NCBI RefSeq assembly: GCF_017985075.1
Contig: NZ_JAGNYF010000011.1
Coordinates: forward strand, 3,949 to 49,807
Length of the DNA stretch: 45,859 nt
Source: Flavobacterium sp.
GTDB taxonomy: Bacteria; Bacteroidota; Bacteroidia; Flavobacteriales; Flavobacteriaceae
Reading direction: 5' to 3'
This document shows, piece by piece, positions 33,743 through 44,100 of the stretch (its first letter is position 1; the number at the start of each line of letters is the position of its first letter). Made by a program: the position numbers and the translations under genes. The notes below the pieces were generated by a model. The model was not told where the DNA came from and searched no databases. It saw only the letters and a program-made list of their open reading frames with translations.

Positions 33743-35244
33743 TGCAAACCATAGAAGAAATACAAAACTTTAAAGGCAAATACCCAAAACAATTGTGGTA
33801 TTTGTTTTTCTCAGAAATGTGGGAACGCTTCTGTTTTTATGGAATGCGCGGGATGCTTGTAGTATTTATGGTCAATCATTTGTCTATGGATGAAGAAGTC
33901 GCCAATTTGCAATATGGTGCCACACAAGCTTGGGTATATGCTTTTACTTTTATAGGTGGTTTGTTTGCCGATAAAATTCTTGGTTTACGAAAATCACTTT
34001 TCTGGGGTGGGATTTTAATGATTATTGGAAGTGTCATCTTAGCCATTGATCCGAAAAGTCTATTTTTTACAGGAATTGGTTTTACAATCGTAGGTACAGG
34101 ATTCTTTAAACCAAACATTTCATCAATGGTTGGGCAATTATATAAAGAGAACGATCCAAGACGTGATGCCGGATTTTCTTTTTTTTATATGGGTGTGAAT
34201 TTAGGAGCTTTAATTGGAGGTTACATTTGTATCGCAGTTGCTGAAGGTTCCTTATGGCAATCGATTGTTCCAGAGCATTTAAGATGGAATGTAGGTTTTG
34301 GTTTTGCAGCTTTAGTAATGATTATAAGTTTACTGACGTTCACAAAAACGCAAAAAAGTTTAGCAAGTATAGGACTTTCTCCTTTAGAGCATCTTGAGGT
34401 ATCAAGAAAAAAATTATTGGAAAACATAACTTATTTAGGTTCGATTTTAGTAATTCCAATAGTTATTATAATGGTTGGAAATACTGTTTATACTGATTAT
34501 TTTATGTGTGCGATTGGACCTATTTCTATTTTATATTTACTATACGAAATGAGAAATTTTTCTTTAGTGGAAAATAAAAAATTATTTGCCGCTTTAGTAT
34601 TTATCCTTTTTTCAATTGTCTTCTGGGCTTTTTTCGAACAAAGTGGTGGCTCCTTAAGTTTATTTGCTGCAAACAATTTAAATAATACTGTAGCTGGTGT
34701 AGAATTAAGTCCAAATGGGGTGAATAATTCCGCAAATTCCTTCTTTGTAATTGCTTTTGCGGCTTTAGTAGGATTGGTATGGCTTTGGCTATCTAAAAGA
34801 AAAATAGAACCTAATACAATTATAAAATTTGGATTAGCCTTTTTATTTTTAGCAGGTGGTTTCTGGATTTTCTATTATACTAAGTTTTTTGCAGATGCAT
34901 CAGGTAGAACGTCTTTAGACTTATTTACCTTCGGATGGTTTATAATTACTTTTGGTGAATTATGTTTATCACCTATCGGAATGAGTGCTATGACGAAGTT
35001 ATCTCCACAAAAAACACAGGCTGTAATTATGGGAATGTGGTTTTTAGCGAGTGCTTATGGACAATATTTTGCAGGAATTTTAGGTGCTAATATTGCAAAG
35101 GCTTCAAAAAATGCTACTAATTTAGAAAAACTTAATACCTATGCAGATGGTTATTATCAACTAACCATTTATGCGTTAATTGCTGGTTTGGTTTTGATTT
35201 TAATTTCACCATTTGTGAAAAAATTAATGCAAGATGTAAAGTAA
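33742..35244 (+). CDS. POT/PTR2 family peptide:H+ symporter (copy 3)
   Basis: 500 aa. SEMWERFCFYGMRGMLVVFM, GTGFFKPNISSMVG and FFYMGVNLGALIG identify the family. It lacks the long inserted loop of copy 2 and is the most compact of the three. Closer by eye to copy 1 than to copy 2 (FYGMR after the ExxER motif in both). Its start codon overlaps the stop codon of copy 2 by one base. Confidence 0.93.
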   Translation: MQTIEEIQNFKGKYPKQLWYLFFSEMWERFCFYGMRGMLVVFMVNHLSMDEEVANLQYGATQAWVYAFTFIGGLFADKILGLRKSLFWGGILMIIGSVILAIDPKSLFFTGIGFTIVGTGFFKPNISSMVGQLYKENDPRRDAGFSFFYMGVNLGALIGGYICIAVAEGSLWQSIVPEHLRWNVGFGFAALVMIISLLTFTKTQKSLASIGLSPLEHLEVSRKKLLENITYLGSILVIPIVIIMVGNTVYTDYFMCAIGPISILYLLYEMRNFSLVENKKLFAALVFILFSIVFWAFFEQSGGSLSLFAANNLNNTVAGVELSPNGVNNSANSFFVIAFAALVGLVWLWLSKRKIEPNTIIKFGLAFLFLAGGFWIFYYTKFFADASGRTSLDLFTFGWFIITFGELCLSPIGMSAMTKLSPQKTQAVIMGMWFLASAYGQYFAGILGANIAKASKNATNLEKLNTYADGYYQLTIYALIAGLVLILISPFVKKLMQDVK

Positions 35245-35271
35245 CTTGCTATTTTAGGCATACAATTTGTA

Positions 35272-35279
35272 TATATTTG
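35272..35279 (+). promoter_or_regulatory. -7 promoter box (TATATTTG) for the thioredoxin-like gene
   Basis: Matches TAnnTTTG; a TTG at 35246-35248 is 23 bp upstream. The gene therefore may be expressed apart from the transporters. Confidence 0.5.
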
Positions 35280-35300
35280 TAAAATAATTTTATTGAAAAC

Positions 35301-35762
35301 ATGAAAAAAATAATTTTAGTATTCACTTTTATAATTAGTGGATTTATTGCTCAAAGTCAGGAATTAAAGTGGTACACAGATGTATCTATTGCTACCGATT
35401 TATCTATTAAAGAAAACAAACCAATGTTTTTGTTTTTTACAGGATCAGATTGGTGTGGCTGGTGTATACGTTTACAAAAAGAAGTTTTTAAAACCCCAGA
35501 ATTTGTAAAATGGGCAACTGATAATGTCATTTTGGTAGAATTAGACTTCCCAAGAAAAAATGAACAATCGGAAGCTATTAAAGCACAAAATGCACAATTA
35601 CAACAGCAATTACAAGTTAGAGGCTATCCGACGGTTTGGTTTGTAAGTGCTACTAAAACGGCAGAATCAAAAGTAAATTTAAACGCACTTGGAAGTACAG
35701 GATATGTTGCTGGTGGTCCACAAGTTTGGCTTGAAGGTGCAAATAAAATTATCAAAAAGTAA
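35301..35762 (+). CDS. Secreted thioredoxin-fold protein
   Basis: 153 aa. The Sec-type signal (IILVFTFIISGFIAQSQ) places it in the periplasm. The redox motif is CGWC (52-55) in FTGSDWCGWCIRL, with the cis-Pro in VRGYPTVWF (Pro110). A disulfide reductase or isomerase role is likely; the client is unknown. The CGWC centre is typical of DUF255/thioredoxin_7-like periplasmic proteins in Bacteroidota. Its transcript probably ends at the hairpin embedded in the opposing comEC gene. Confidence 0.9.
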   Translation: MKKIILVFTFIISGFIAQSQELKWYTDVSIATDLSIKENKPMFLFFTGSDWCGWCIRLQKEVFKTPEFVKWATDNVILVELDFPRKNEQSEAIKAQNAQLQQQLQVRGYPTVWFVSATKTAESKVNLNALGSTGYVAGGPQVWLEGANKIIKK

Positions 35763-35766
35763 GAAT

Positions 35767-37776
35767 TCATTTCAATCTATAAAATCCCTTTTCAGCTGTG
35801 GCGTGAAAAGGGATTTTTTCTTGCTCACAAGTGGTCTTCCAGAGTTGAATGTAACTTTTATAATTAGAACCATCAGCTATTATTTGTTCGGGTTTAATGG
35901 TTGAAATTAAACGATTCAAATTAATTTTTGGCGATTGTATTAGTATTACAATTTCTGGTTTTTGTTTGGTAGTATACACACCTAAACTATCAATACAAAG
36001 AATTTTTTTGTTAAAACTATATACATTTTTAATAGGTTCAATTCGATACTTTTTAACAAATTTCCCTCTTGTATACGCTTCTATTGAAGATTTAGAATTA
36101 GCCAAATCGTCGGTATAAAATACAGATTCGTTATTTTTTGTTTCAACAAACAGCGAATTTTTCATACTATTAAAAACGCCAAATTCATTATTATTTTTTT
36201 CAGAAGAATTAAGAAAAAAATAGCCCAACTGAAAAATCAAAACGGAAAATAAAATTGGTTTTAAATTTTTAATTTTTGAAAAATAAACGAAATAAAGAAC
36301 TGTTGCAATAATTAAATATAACAACAAAACTAACACTTCATGAAAAGCAATATTTTTAATAATAAAAACATCGAATTTTACAATCCAAGCTGTAAAAGCG
36401 TTCATTAGTTCAATTAAAAAATTGATTAAAATAATCAAATAAACCGCCAACTTCGGAAACAAAAAATTGAAAGGAATTAATGCCAATCCTAAAATTAAAA
36501 TAAGGCTTGAAAGCGGAATCGCAATTAAATTAGCCAATAAAAACAATAAAGGAAATTGTCCAAAATAATACAATATTAGAGGTAAAACACCAATTTGAGC
36601 AACTAACGAAATAAGCAGTAATTCTTTGGTTTTTAAAATAATTAAATTTTTAGAATAACTGTATTTTCTAACTAAAGGCTGAAAAATTACAATACTTGAA
36701 ACGGCGGCAAAACTCAATTGAAATCCAACATCAAAAAGATAATTCGGATTAAATACTAACAACAGTAAAGCGGAAACGGCTAACGAATTATAAATATTAG
36801 ATTGGCGGTTTATCATTTTGGCGAAAGCTACTACTGAAAACATAACCGCTGCGCGTACAATTGAAGCAGAAAATCCAGCTAAAATAGCATAAAACCACAA
36901 GATACATATCGAAATAAGAAAGATATACAATTTCCCTTTTTTGAAACGTAGCAATGGTTTAGTAAGCCAAAGTACAATTCCGTAAATTAATGCAATATGT
37001 AGTCCTGAAATGGCTAAAATATGAATAATTCCAGCTTGTGTATATTTGGTGCTAATTTCTTTAGACAACTCAGTTTTTTCACCAAAAAGTAATGCCATTA
37101 ATAGATTGTAATTGTCTTTTTTAAAGCTTTTTACATCATAACTTTTTAATAATTTAGACTTAATTAAATTGATATAATAATAAAAATTTGTGTCTGTTGA
37201 AACTTTAATTGTATTTGTCTCTTTGATTTTAATTTCATAAAAAACATTCTGATTATTTAAATATTTAGAATAATTAAACTGATTTGGATTTAACGCGTTT
37301 TGAAGTAATTTTGGTGTTTCAAAAACCTTTATTTTGTTTCCAACCTCTATTTCTATTTTCTGTTTTTTTGGGACATAAAGCAGTATTTTACCGATACAAT
37401 TTTGCCCGTTAATGTGTTTTGCCTTTAAAATAAATTTATCATAATACGTTGTTGATTTTAACTTTTCAGAAACTACACCTTGAACAATATTTTTTTCTGA
37501 AATAAAATTAGAAATATGGGTTTTCGAATGTATTTGAACATTGAAATAATTTGAAAGAACACCTAAATTTAAACACAAAAGCACTACAAAACTTTCAAAA
37601 AACAAAGAATTTAATTTCTTTTTAGTATTCAGAAAATATCCAATAGAAAAACAAATTACATTTAAAATCAGTCCAATTAAAATATAAAATAACGGAATGG
37701 AAAAGTAATATTGAATTACAATTCCAATACTAAAGCCACCAAGTATAGGGACAATTGGAAATTTAATAAATTTCAT
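35767..37776 (-). CDS. comEC: ComEC/Rec2 family DNA-uptake channel protein
   Basis: Probable inner-membrane channel for single-stranded DNA in natural transformation. The 669 aa comprise an N-terminal DUF4131-type region with TM helices, then the Competence domain (GIIHILAISGLHIALIYG about 250-267) and many TM helices to about 510. The C-terminal 150 residues are a divergent remnant of the metallo-beta-lactamase-like domain (EIVILIQSPKINLNRLI, IIADGSNYKSYIQLWK) without the HxHxDH metal motif, as often in Bacteroidota. Last gene of the lpxB-C40 peptidase-comEC group. Confidence 0.92.
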   Translation of the reverse strand: MKFIKFPIVPILGGFSIGIVIQYYFSIPLFYILIGLILNVICFSIGYFLNTKKKLNSLFFESFVVLLCLNLGVLSNYFNVQIHSKTHISNFISEKNIVQGVVSEKLKSTTYYDKFILKAKHINGQNCIGKILLYVPKKQKIEIEVGNKIKVFETPKLLQNALNPNQFNYSKYLNNQNVFYEIKIKETNTIKVSTDTNFYYYINLIKSKLLKSYDVKSFKKDNYNLLMALLFGEKTELSKEISTKYTQAGIIHILAISGLHIALIYGIVLWLTKPLLRFKKGKLYIFLISICILWFYAILAGFSASIVRAAVMFSVVAFAKMINRQSNIYNSLAVSALLLLVFNPNYLFDVGFQLSFAAVSSIVIFQPLVRKYSYSKNLIILKTKELLLISLVAQIGVLPLILYYFGQFPLLFLLANLIAIPLSSLILILGLALIPFNFLFPKLAVYLIILINFLIELMNAFTAWIVKFDVFIIKNIAFHEVLVLLLYLIIATVLYFVYFSKIKNLKPILFSVLIFQLGYFFLNSSEKNNNEFGVFNSMKNSLFVETKNNESVFYTDDLANSKSSIEAYTRGKFVKKYRIEPIKNVYSFNKKILCIDSLGVYTTKQKPEIVILIQSPKINLNRLISTIKPEQIIADGSNYKSYIQLWKTTCEQEKIPFHATAEKGFYRLK
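35781..35819 (+). terminator. Terminator of the thioredoxin-like gene, inside the 3' end of comEC
   Basis: AAAATCCCTTTTCA (35781-35794) and TGAAAAGGGATTTT (35804-35817) form a perfect 14-bp stem with a 9-nt loop and a T-run. All of it codes for the conserved last residues of ComEC on the other strand (HATAEKGF). Confidence 0.85.
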
Positions 37777-37855
37777 TAGTTAGTAGGTTTGTTTACTATA
37801 GAAAAACAATTTGGGATTATTTTTCAGTAAAAAATGTAGAAATAGTTTGCTGTAA

Positions 37856-38527
37856 TTATTCCAAAATTCTATTTACTCCAACAAAAGTTCTTGCATAATA
37901 GCTTTCTGAAGTAGAAGAATACACTACTCCACTACTTGTTGAGGAATGAATAAATTTAATTACACCGTCTGTATTTTCTGTTACTATTCCAACGTGACTA
38001 ATGTAGCTGCCATTGGTTTTAAAAAAAATTAAATCGCCAGGTTTAGCGTCTTTTTTTAATATACGTTTTCCAATTTGAGCCATTTCTGCCGAATTTCTTG
38101 GCAATGTAATATCAAATTGGTTAAGCGTGTAGGTAACAAAACCAGAACAATCAAAACCAGCTGGAGTTGAACCTCCTCCTCTATATGGCGAGCCCAAACT
38201 TTCTGCAGCAACATTAAGAATTTGTTGCTTTATATAATCTGAAACCTCAAATGTTGGTGTAAAATCTTGTGGCGTTTCTTCTTCCACAACTACTTTAATT
38301 TTGGATTGTTCTATACTATCTTGTGCCGCTTTTTGTTTCGCTTTTTCAATCGCTTTTATTTCTTTTTTTGTTGGTTTAGACGGTTTTTCTAATCCTGTTT
38401 TTTCTGTAAAAGTATAACTTCCTGTTTTTTGAGCCACTTGTTTGGAAGTAACAATTGTAGGCTTTTGCAAGGATTTACAACTATATAAAAAAATAGTTAG
38501 TAGGAAAATATAAATTGATTTTTTCAT
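37856..38527 (-). CDS. NlpC/P60 (C40) peptidoglycan endopeptidase lipoprotein
   Basis: Predicted cell-wall hydrolase cutting gamma-D-glutamyl-diamino acid bonds. The 223 aa have a lipobox LYSC (Cys17), a Lys/Glu-rich linker to about 100, then the catalytic domain with Cys127 in AGFDCSGFV, His178 in YISHVGIV and His193 in KFIHSST. Typical length for an outer-membrane-anchored Spr-like protein. It lies between lpxB and comEC on the same strand. Confidence 0.93.
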   Translation of the reverse strand: MKKSIYIFLLTIFLYSCKSLQKPTIVTSKQVAQKTGSYTFTEKTGLEKPSKPTKKEIKAIEKAKQKAAQDSIEQSKIKVVVEEETPQDFTPTFEVSDYIKQQILNVAAESLGSPYRGGGSTPAGFDCSGFVTYTLNQFDITLPRNSAEMAQIGKRILKKDAKPGDLIFFKTNGSYISHVGIVTENTDGVIKFIHSSTSSGVVYSSTSESYYARTFVGVNRILE

Positions 38528-38560
38528 GATTTGGGGTTTTATGAAGTATAAATTTACAAA

Positions 38561-39676
38561 TTAATTTTTAATAGAAGAAATTATACCATTCGCGGTTTTT
38601 TCACTTGCGCCTTTTCCTCCTAATTTTTGTTCTAAAATTTCGTATTCATTTTGAATAATTTCTCTGGATTTTCCTGATAAAATTTTGTGTAATTCGATTT
38701 CTAAATTAGTGGTATTTAACTCATTTTGAATTAATTCTTTTACCACTTCTTTGTCCATTATTAAATTAACTAATGAAATAAACTTTAGTGTAATAATTCG
38801 TTTTGCAATTTCATAAGAAATTTTATTGGCTTTGTAACACACAATTTGTGGCACTTTAAACAATGCTGTTTCTAAAGTGGCTGTTCCCGAGGTTACTAAA
38901 GCAGCGTGAGAAACGCTTAATAAATCGTACGTTTTATTACTTACAAATTTTACGTTTTCTGTAGTCAAAAATGTTTTGTAAAATTGATATTCTTGACTTG
39001 GTGCACCAGCAATTACAAATTGATATTCTGGAAATTTAGCTACAACCGAAATCATAATGGAAAGCATTTTTTCAATTTCTTGCTTTCTACTTCCTGGTAA
39101 CAAAGCAATTATAGGTTGATTTGTTAAATTATTTTCTTTTGTAAATTGTTCAAAATTGATTTGCTTTCTATCGAAAATGGCATCAATTAAAGGATGACCT
39201 ACAAATTCAACTGGAAAATTATGTTTTTTCTCGTAAAAGTCTTTTTCAAAAGGCAAAATCACGTACATTTTATCAACATCACGCTTGATGTCTTTGATGC
39301 GATTTTCTTTCCAAGCCCAAATTTGAGGGGAAATATAATACTGATTTTGAATGCCTAATTTCTTAGCCCATTTCGCAATTCGCATATTAAATCCCGGGTA
39401 ATCAATATAAATTATTGTGTCGGGCTGAAAGGATAAAATATCTTTTTTACAAACAGAAATATTACCTAAAATGGTTCGTAAGTTCATAATCACTTCGGCA
39501 AAACCCATAAATGCTAGTTCGCGGTAGTGTTTTACTAAAGTGCCACCCACATTTTGCATTAAATCGCCACCCCAAAAACGAATTTCTGCAGTTGGATCTT
39601 TTGCTAAAATGGCTTTCATTAAGTTGGAACCGTGTAAATCGCCAGATGCTTCGCCCGCTATTATGTAATATTTCAT
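38561..39676 (-). CDS. lpxB: Lipid-A-disaccharide synthase
   Basis: Joins UDP-2,3-diacylglucosamine and lipid X in lipid A synthesis. From the ATG at 39674-39676 it is 371 aa: MKYYIIAGEASGDLHG at the start, then FMGFAEVI, YIDYPGFNMRIAKWAKKLGI, PFEKDFY, LLPGSRKQEI and TSGTATLETALF, all usual for LpxB. A TTG three codons upstream is less likely. Confirms a Gram-negative outer membrane. First of a run with C40 peptidase and comEC. Confidence 0.96.
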   Translation of the reverse strand: MKYYIIAGEASGDLHGSNLMKAILAKDPTAEIRFWGGDLMQNVGGTLVKHYRELAFMGFAEVIMNLRTILGNISVCKKDILSFQPDTIIYIDYPGFNMRIAKWAKKLGIQNQYYISPQIWAWKENRIKDIKRDVDKMYVILPFEKDFYEKKHNFPVEFVGHPLIDAIFDRKQINFEQFTKENNLTNQPIIALLPGSRKQEIEKMLSIMISVVAKFPEYQFVIAGAPSQEYQFYKTFLTTENVKFVSNKTYDLLSVSHAALVTSGTATLETALFKVPQIVCYKANKISYEIAKRIITLKFISLVNLIMDKEVVKELIQNELNTTNLEIELHKILSGKSREIIQNEYEILEQKLGGKGASEKTANGIISSIKN

Positions 39677-39709
39677 TTTGATCAATTAATTGGCTAAGAT
39701 AAAATATTT

Positions 39710-41023
39710 CTATTCTTTAGTGAAATTAAATTTTTTGCCACCTTGTTTTAAGATGAAACTTGTACTTGAAGTAAATTCCATTTCAATTCCGGCTGGAGCA
39801 AAAACAAAAACATCATCTTTTGAGAAAGTTAATGGAAAACTCGGTTGTCCTGTAGCTTGAGCTAATAAATTGCCTTCTTTTTCAAAAACTGTAATTTTTA
39901 AAGGAATATCTTTTGAGGCAAAAGTTCCAGAGTACTTTTTAATCAATTCTGTATCTAATTTTTTAAAATTTGGAAATGGATAAGGCAACTTATAATAAAT
40001 ACTTAAAATCCCAATCATAATGTCGTTTTGACTATAATTTTCACCGTTTACAATTAAAGAAATTGACAAATCGTCTTTTTCATAATAGCCCATTGACGAT
40101 TCAAAACCTTCTATTTTACCGTTATGACCATAAAACTTTCTTTCTCCAAAAGGAAAACGAATTAATGCCATTCCGTATGTATCCTTTAATGTTTTCATTA
40201 GTTCTAATGAAGCTGGAGTAACTAAATTCCCCTTAAAAAGGGAATGAATAAATTTAGTTAAATCTTCAGGAGTTGAAATAATTCCACCTGAAGAAAAAGC
40301 AATATCGTTATTCCATTCGTCAATTTTATCCCAATATTCGCCATTAAATGTGTAGGAATAACTTTCTCTTTTAGTTACGTCTGTTTTTTCGTTAGTGTAA
40401 TAGGTGTTTTTTAACTCTAATTTGTCTGAAATTCTTGTTTTTAAATTTTCTGCAAAGGACTTTTTAGTTACTTTTTCGATAATTAATCCTAAAATAAAGT
40501 AATTAGAATTACTGTATTCGTGTTGAGAATCGGGTTCAAACATAGAAGAATAATTTTCTATTTTCTTTAGAATTAACTCTTTCGTATTTGGTTTGCCCAA
40601 AACATCTGTTAATGTAGCATCAGCATTTGCATAGTCTTTTATACCAGTGCGTTGGTACAGTAAATGTTCTACGGTAATTTTATCAGATTGGTCAATTTTT
40701 GGAAAAAATCGATTTAATTTAGTCGTTAACACAATCTTTTTTTCTTCCACTAATTGCATTATCATAGTAGCAGTAAACGTTTTAGATATAGATCCAATTT
40801 TATATTTCGTTGCTCCATTGGCACGCAGTCCTTTAGTCGCTTCAGAAAAACCATAGGCTTGTTTAAAAACAACTTCATCGCCTTGTCGAATACAAAGCGA
40901 ACCCATAAATTTATCATTTTCATACAAATAGTTTAATAAACTGTCAATTCTTGCAAAACGGATTTCTTGAGCAAATGTGCTTAATGAAAGAAATAAAAAT
41001 AAAATAGAAAGAGATTTTTTCAT
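39710..41023 (-). CDS. Serine hydrolase, class C beta-lactamase/AmpH fold
   Basis: 437 aa with a Sec signal (LSILFLFLSLSTFAQ). The family motifs are present: SISK (78-81, nucleophile Ser78), YSN (170-172) and FYGHNGKIEG in place of KTG. An extra C-terminal domain of about 100 residues (from about 335, YYKLPYPFPNFKKLD) is common in Bacteroidota members of this fold. Probably an esterase, peptidase or D-amino-acid hydrolase in the periplasm; resistance cannot be inferred. Downstream of the divergent start region shared with the 1135-aa protein. Confidence 0.88.
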   Translation of the reverse strand: MKKSLSILFLFLSLSTFAQEIRFARIDSLLNYLYENDKFMGSLCIRQGDEVVFKQAYGFSEATKGLRANGATKYKIGSISKTFTATMIMQLVEEKKIVLTTKLNRFFPKIDQSDKITVEHLLYQRTGIKDYANADATLTDVLGKPNTKELILKKIENYSSMFEPDSQHEYSNSNYFILGLIIEKVTKKSFAENLKTRISDKLELKNTYYTNEKTDVTKRESYSYTFNGEYWDKIDEWNNDIAFSSGGIISTPEDLTKFIHSLFKGNLVTPASLELMKTLKDTYGMALIRFPFGERKFYGHNGKIEGFESSMGYYEKDDLSISLIVNGENYSQNDIMIGILSIYYKLPYPFPNFKKLDTELIKKYSGTFASKDIPLKITVFEKEGNLLAQATGQPSFPLTFSKDDVFVFAPAGIEMEFTSSTSFILKQGGKKFNFTKE

Positions 41024-41122
41024 TGTGATGTAAGTTGTTATTTATTGTCAAAATTAAGCAAATTGAATGGTATACAAAAATCGAAATTTTCACGTTTATA
41101 CAAATATCAGTACTTTTACCGT

Positions 41123-44100
41123 ATGTATAAACAAATTATTTGTCTTTTATTGTTTTGTTTTGTTTCTGTTGGCTTTGGTCAAGAGAAAAACAACGCTTTC
41201 AAAAGTAAAAAATTTGCGTATACAAATAAAGAAATTCTTATTGATACTTCTGCATTGAATCCAAATTCATTTAAAATTTTCAATGTAAATCAACAAGAAA
41301 TTGACACCTCTTTTTATTCATTTAATTATCAAACTAAAAAATTAATTTTCAAAAAAATATTTCAAGATTCGGTACGAGTGCAATATTATCACTTACCAAA
41401 TTTTTTAACCAAAACATATACTATTTACGACGAAAAAAAAATTGTCCCAAACGAAAATGGACGATTACTTACATTCTCAGAAAATACAAAAAAACAAATT
41501 CCAATTTTTAACGGCTTACAAACCAATGGAAGTATTTCTCGCGGATTTACAGTAGGAAACAACCAAAATACGGTTTTAAATTCCAATTTAGATTTACAAA
41601 TTTCTGGGAAATTATCTGAAGATATTACATTAAAAGCATCCATTCAAGACAGTAATATTCCGTTGCAAGAAGGAGGTTATTCGCAAAAAATTGATGAATT
41701 TGATCAAATATTTATTGAACTATCATCTAAAAACTGGAACATAAGAGCGGGTGATTTGTTTTTAGAAAATAGAAAAACAAGCTTTTTAAATTTTAACAAA
41801 AAAGTACAGGGTCTTTCCTCGCATTTTAATTGGGGAAATACCAAAAAAAACGATTTGTTTTTTGCTGCTTCATTAGTTCGAGGACAATATGCAAAAAGTA
41901 ATTTCACAGGACAAGAAGGGAATCAAGGACCTTACAAACTACGCGGAAATAATGGTGAATTATATGTGTTAATTATTTCTGGTTCAGAACGTGTTTATGT
42001 AAACGGAATTTTAAAAGAACGCGGCGAAAACAAAGATTATATTATAGATTATAACGCAGGAGAAATTATTTTTAACGCCACTTTTCCAATTACTTCCGAA
42101 ATGCGTATTGTAATGGAATATCAATATTCGGATAGAAATTATACACGTTTTTTAAGTTATGGAGGTTTTCAGCACGAAAGTGACAAATTTAGCATTAGTG
42201 CCTATGTGTACAATGAAAATGATGTAAAAAACCAGCCATTACAACAAAGTTTATCTGAAAATCAAATACAAACTTTACAACTTGCTGGAGACGATGCAAA
42301 CCTAATGAATGCCCCTTCTGCTTATGTAGATTCGTATTCGGAAAATAAGATACTCTATAAAAAAGCACAAGTAAACAACACCGAAATTTTTGTTTTTTCT
42401 ACGGATGCCACACAAACGTTATACCAGGTAAAATTTACTTTTTTAGGAACTAATTCAGGAAATTACATTTTAGCCAGTAGCAATACAATTGGAAAAATCT
42501 ACGAATATGTAGCACCAATTTCGGGTGTTCCGCAAGGAAGTTACGAACCAATTGTTAAGCTAATTGCACCAACTAAAATTCAAATTGCTACAATTGTCAG
42601 TTCTTTTTCACCAACAGAAAAAACAGAAATTGAAACCGAAATTGCCATTTCTAATCACGATAAAAATTTATTTTCAAACTTAGATGATGCGAATAACCAA
42701 GGAATTGCCACAAAATTAAATCTGAAACAGCAATTGTTTTCCAAAGGAATTCAGGTGCAATCTTTTGCTACTATTAATTACATTCAAGAGAATTTTAAAC
42801 CCATTGAGCGATTGTATAATATTGAGTTTAATCGAGATTGGAACCTTACTAATCCATTAGGCAATCAGATGTTATTGGTGGGTGGAATACAATTTAATTC
42901 TGTTCAAAAAGATACAATGAAATGGAAAACATTTGGGAAATACCAATTTGAAAAATTAGAATATTCTACCAATTTTTCTGGAAATAAACACGCGTTTCAA
43001 ACCTTTACAAAAAACAAAAATCTGGCACTTCAAACACAAATTAGTTTGATGGATAGTAAAAATAACTCAAGCACATCAAATTTTTTAAGAAGTCAAAATG
43101 TTGCTAAATATCATTTTAAGAAAAACTATGTGGGTGCTAATTTTAGATATGAAAACAATAAAGAAATAGCAAATGAAACCAAAATTCTGAGTAATTTTAG
43201 TCAACGATTTTCCGAATTTGGAAACTTTATTGGTCGTGGCGATTCAACAAAAGTATATGCGGAAATGGGGTATTTAATTCGGCAAAATGACAGTGTGAAA
43301 AATAATCTATTACAACGTGTTAACGCCTCTTTTTCAACTTATTTGAAATCGCAAATTATCAAAAACGATAGAAGAAATTTAGGTATATTCATTAATTATA
43401 GAACCTTAAAATTTGCTGATAATCGCGCTACAGAACCTTCTATAAATTCGCGAGTGAACTATTCTGATTCCTTTTTTAATCAGCTGATACAAACTACTAC
43501 TTTTTATGAAAATAATTCGGGAAGTATTGCGCAACAAGAATTTACGTTTTTAGAAGTTGATGCCGGCCGAGGAATTTATATGTGGAACGATTATAACAAT
43601 AACAACATTCAGGAACTACAAGAATTTGAAATTGCAACCTTTTCTGATTTGGCAAAATATGTGAAAATTTTTCTACCTAATCAAATATTTATAAGAACGT
43701 ATCAAAACAAACTGAGTCAAACAATTACTTTTAACGGAAATGCTTGGCAAAATGAAATAGGATTTAAGAAATTCTTATCCAAATTTTACAATCAAACTTC
43801 TTTAATAATTGATAAAAAAATAACTCGAAATTCAAATACTTTTGAATGGAATCCTTTTTCAATTCCGAATAAAGATTTAATTGGTTTGAATACTAATTTT
43901 AGAAATAGTTTGTTTTTAAATAAAGGAAAACAGAAAAATTCAGTAACCTATACTTACAATTCAAGTGCGTTAAAAAACGTGTTGAATTTTGGAAGTCAAG
44001 AAAATTATATTAAAAGTCATCAGCTGCAATATGTGCATTTAGTTCAAAAATTCTGGTTATTTCAATTACAAACCAGTACTTCAAATTTAAAAAGCATTTC

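Noticed and set aside
35767-36250. Intact metallo-beta-lactamase domain in ComEC
   Set aside because: The region aligns in pattern with the end of that domain, but no HxHxDH metal motif exists; ComEC forms without it are usual in this phylum.
39710-41023. Beta-lactamase resistance gene
   Set aside because: The fold matches class C, but the KTG box is replaced by HNG and the protein carries an extra C-terminal domain common in esterase/peptidase relatives.
41067-41258. Small plus-strand ORF with hydrophobic segment
   Set aside because: It overlaps the signal-peptide region of the 1135-aa protein in another frame; the larger frame has the coding evidence.
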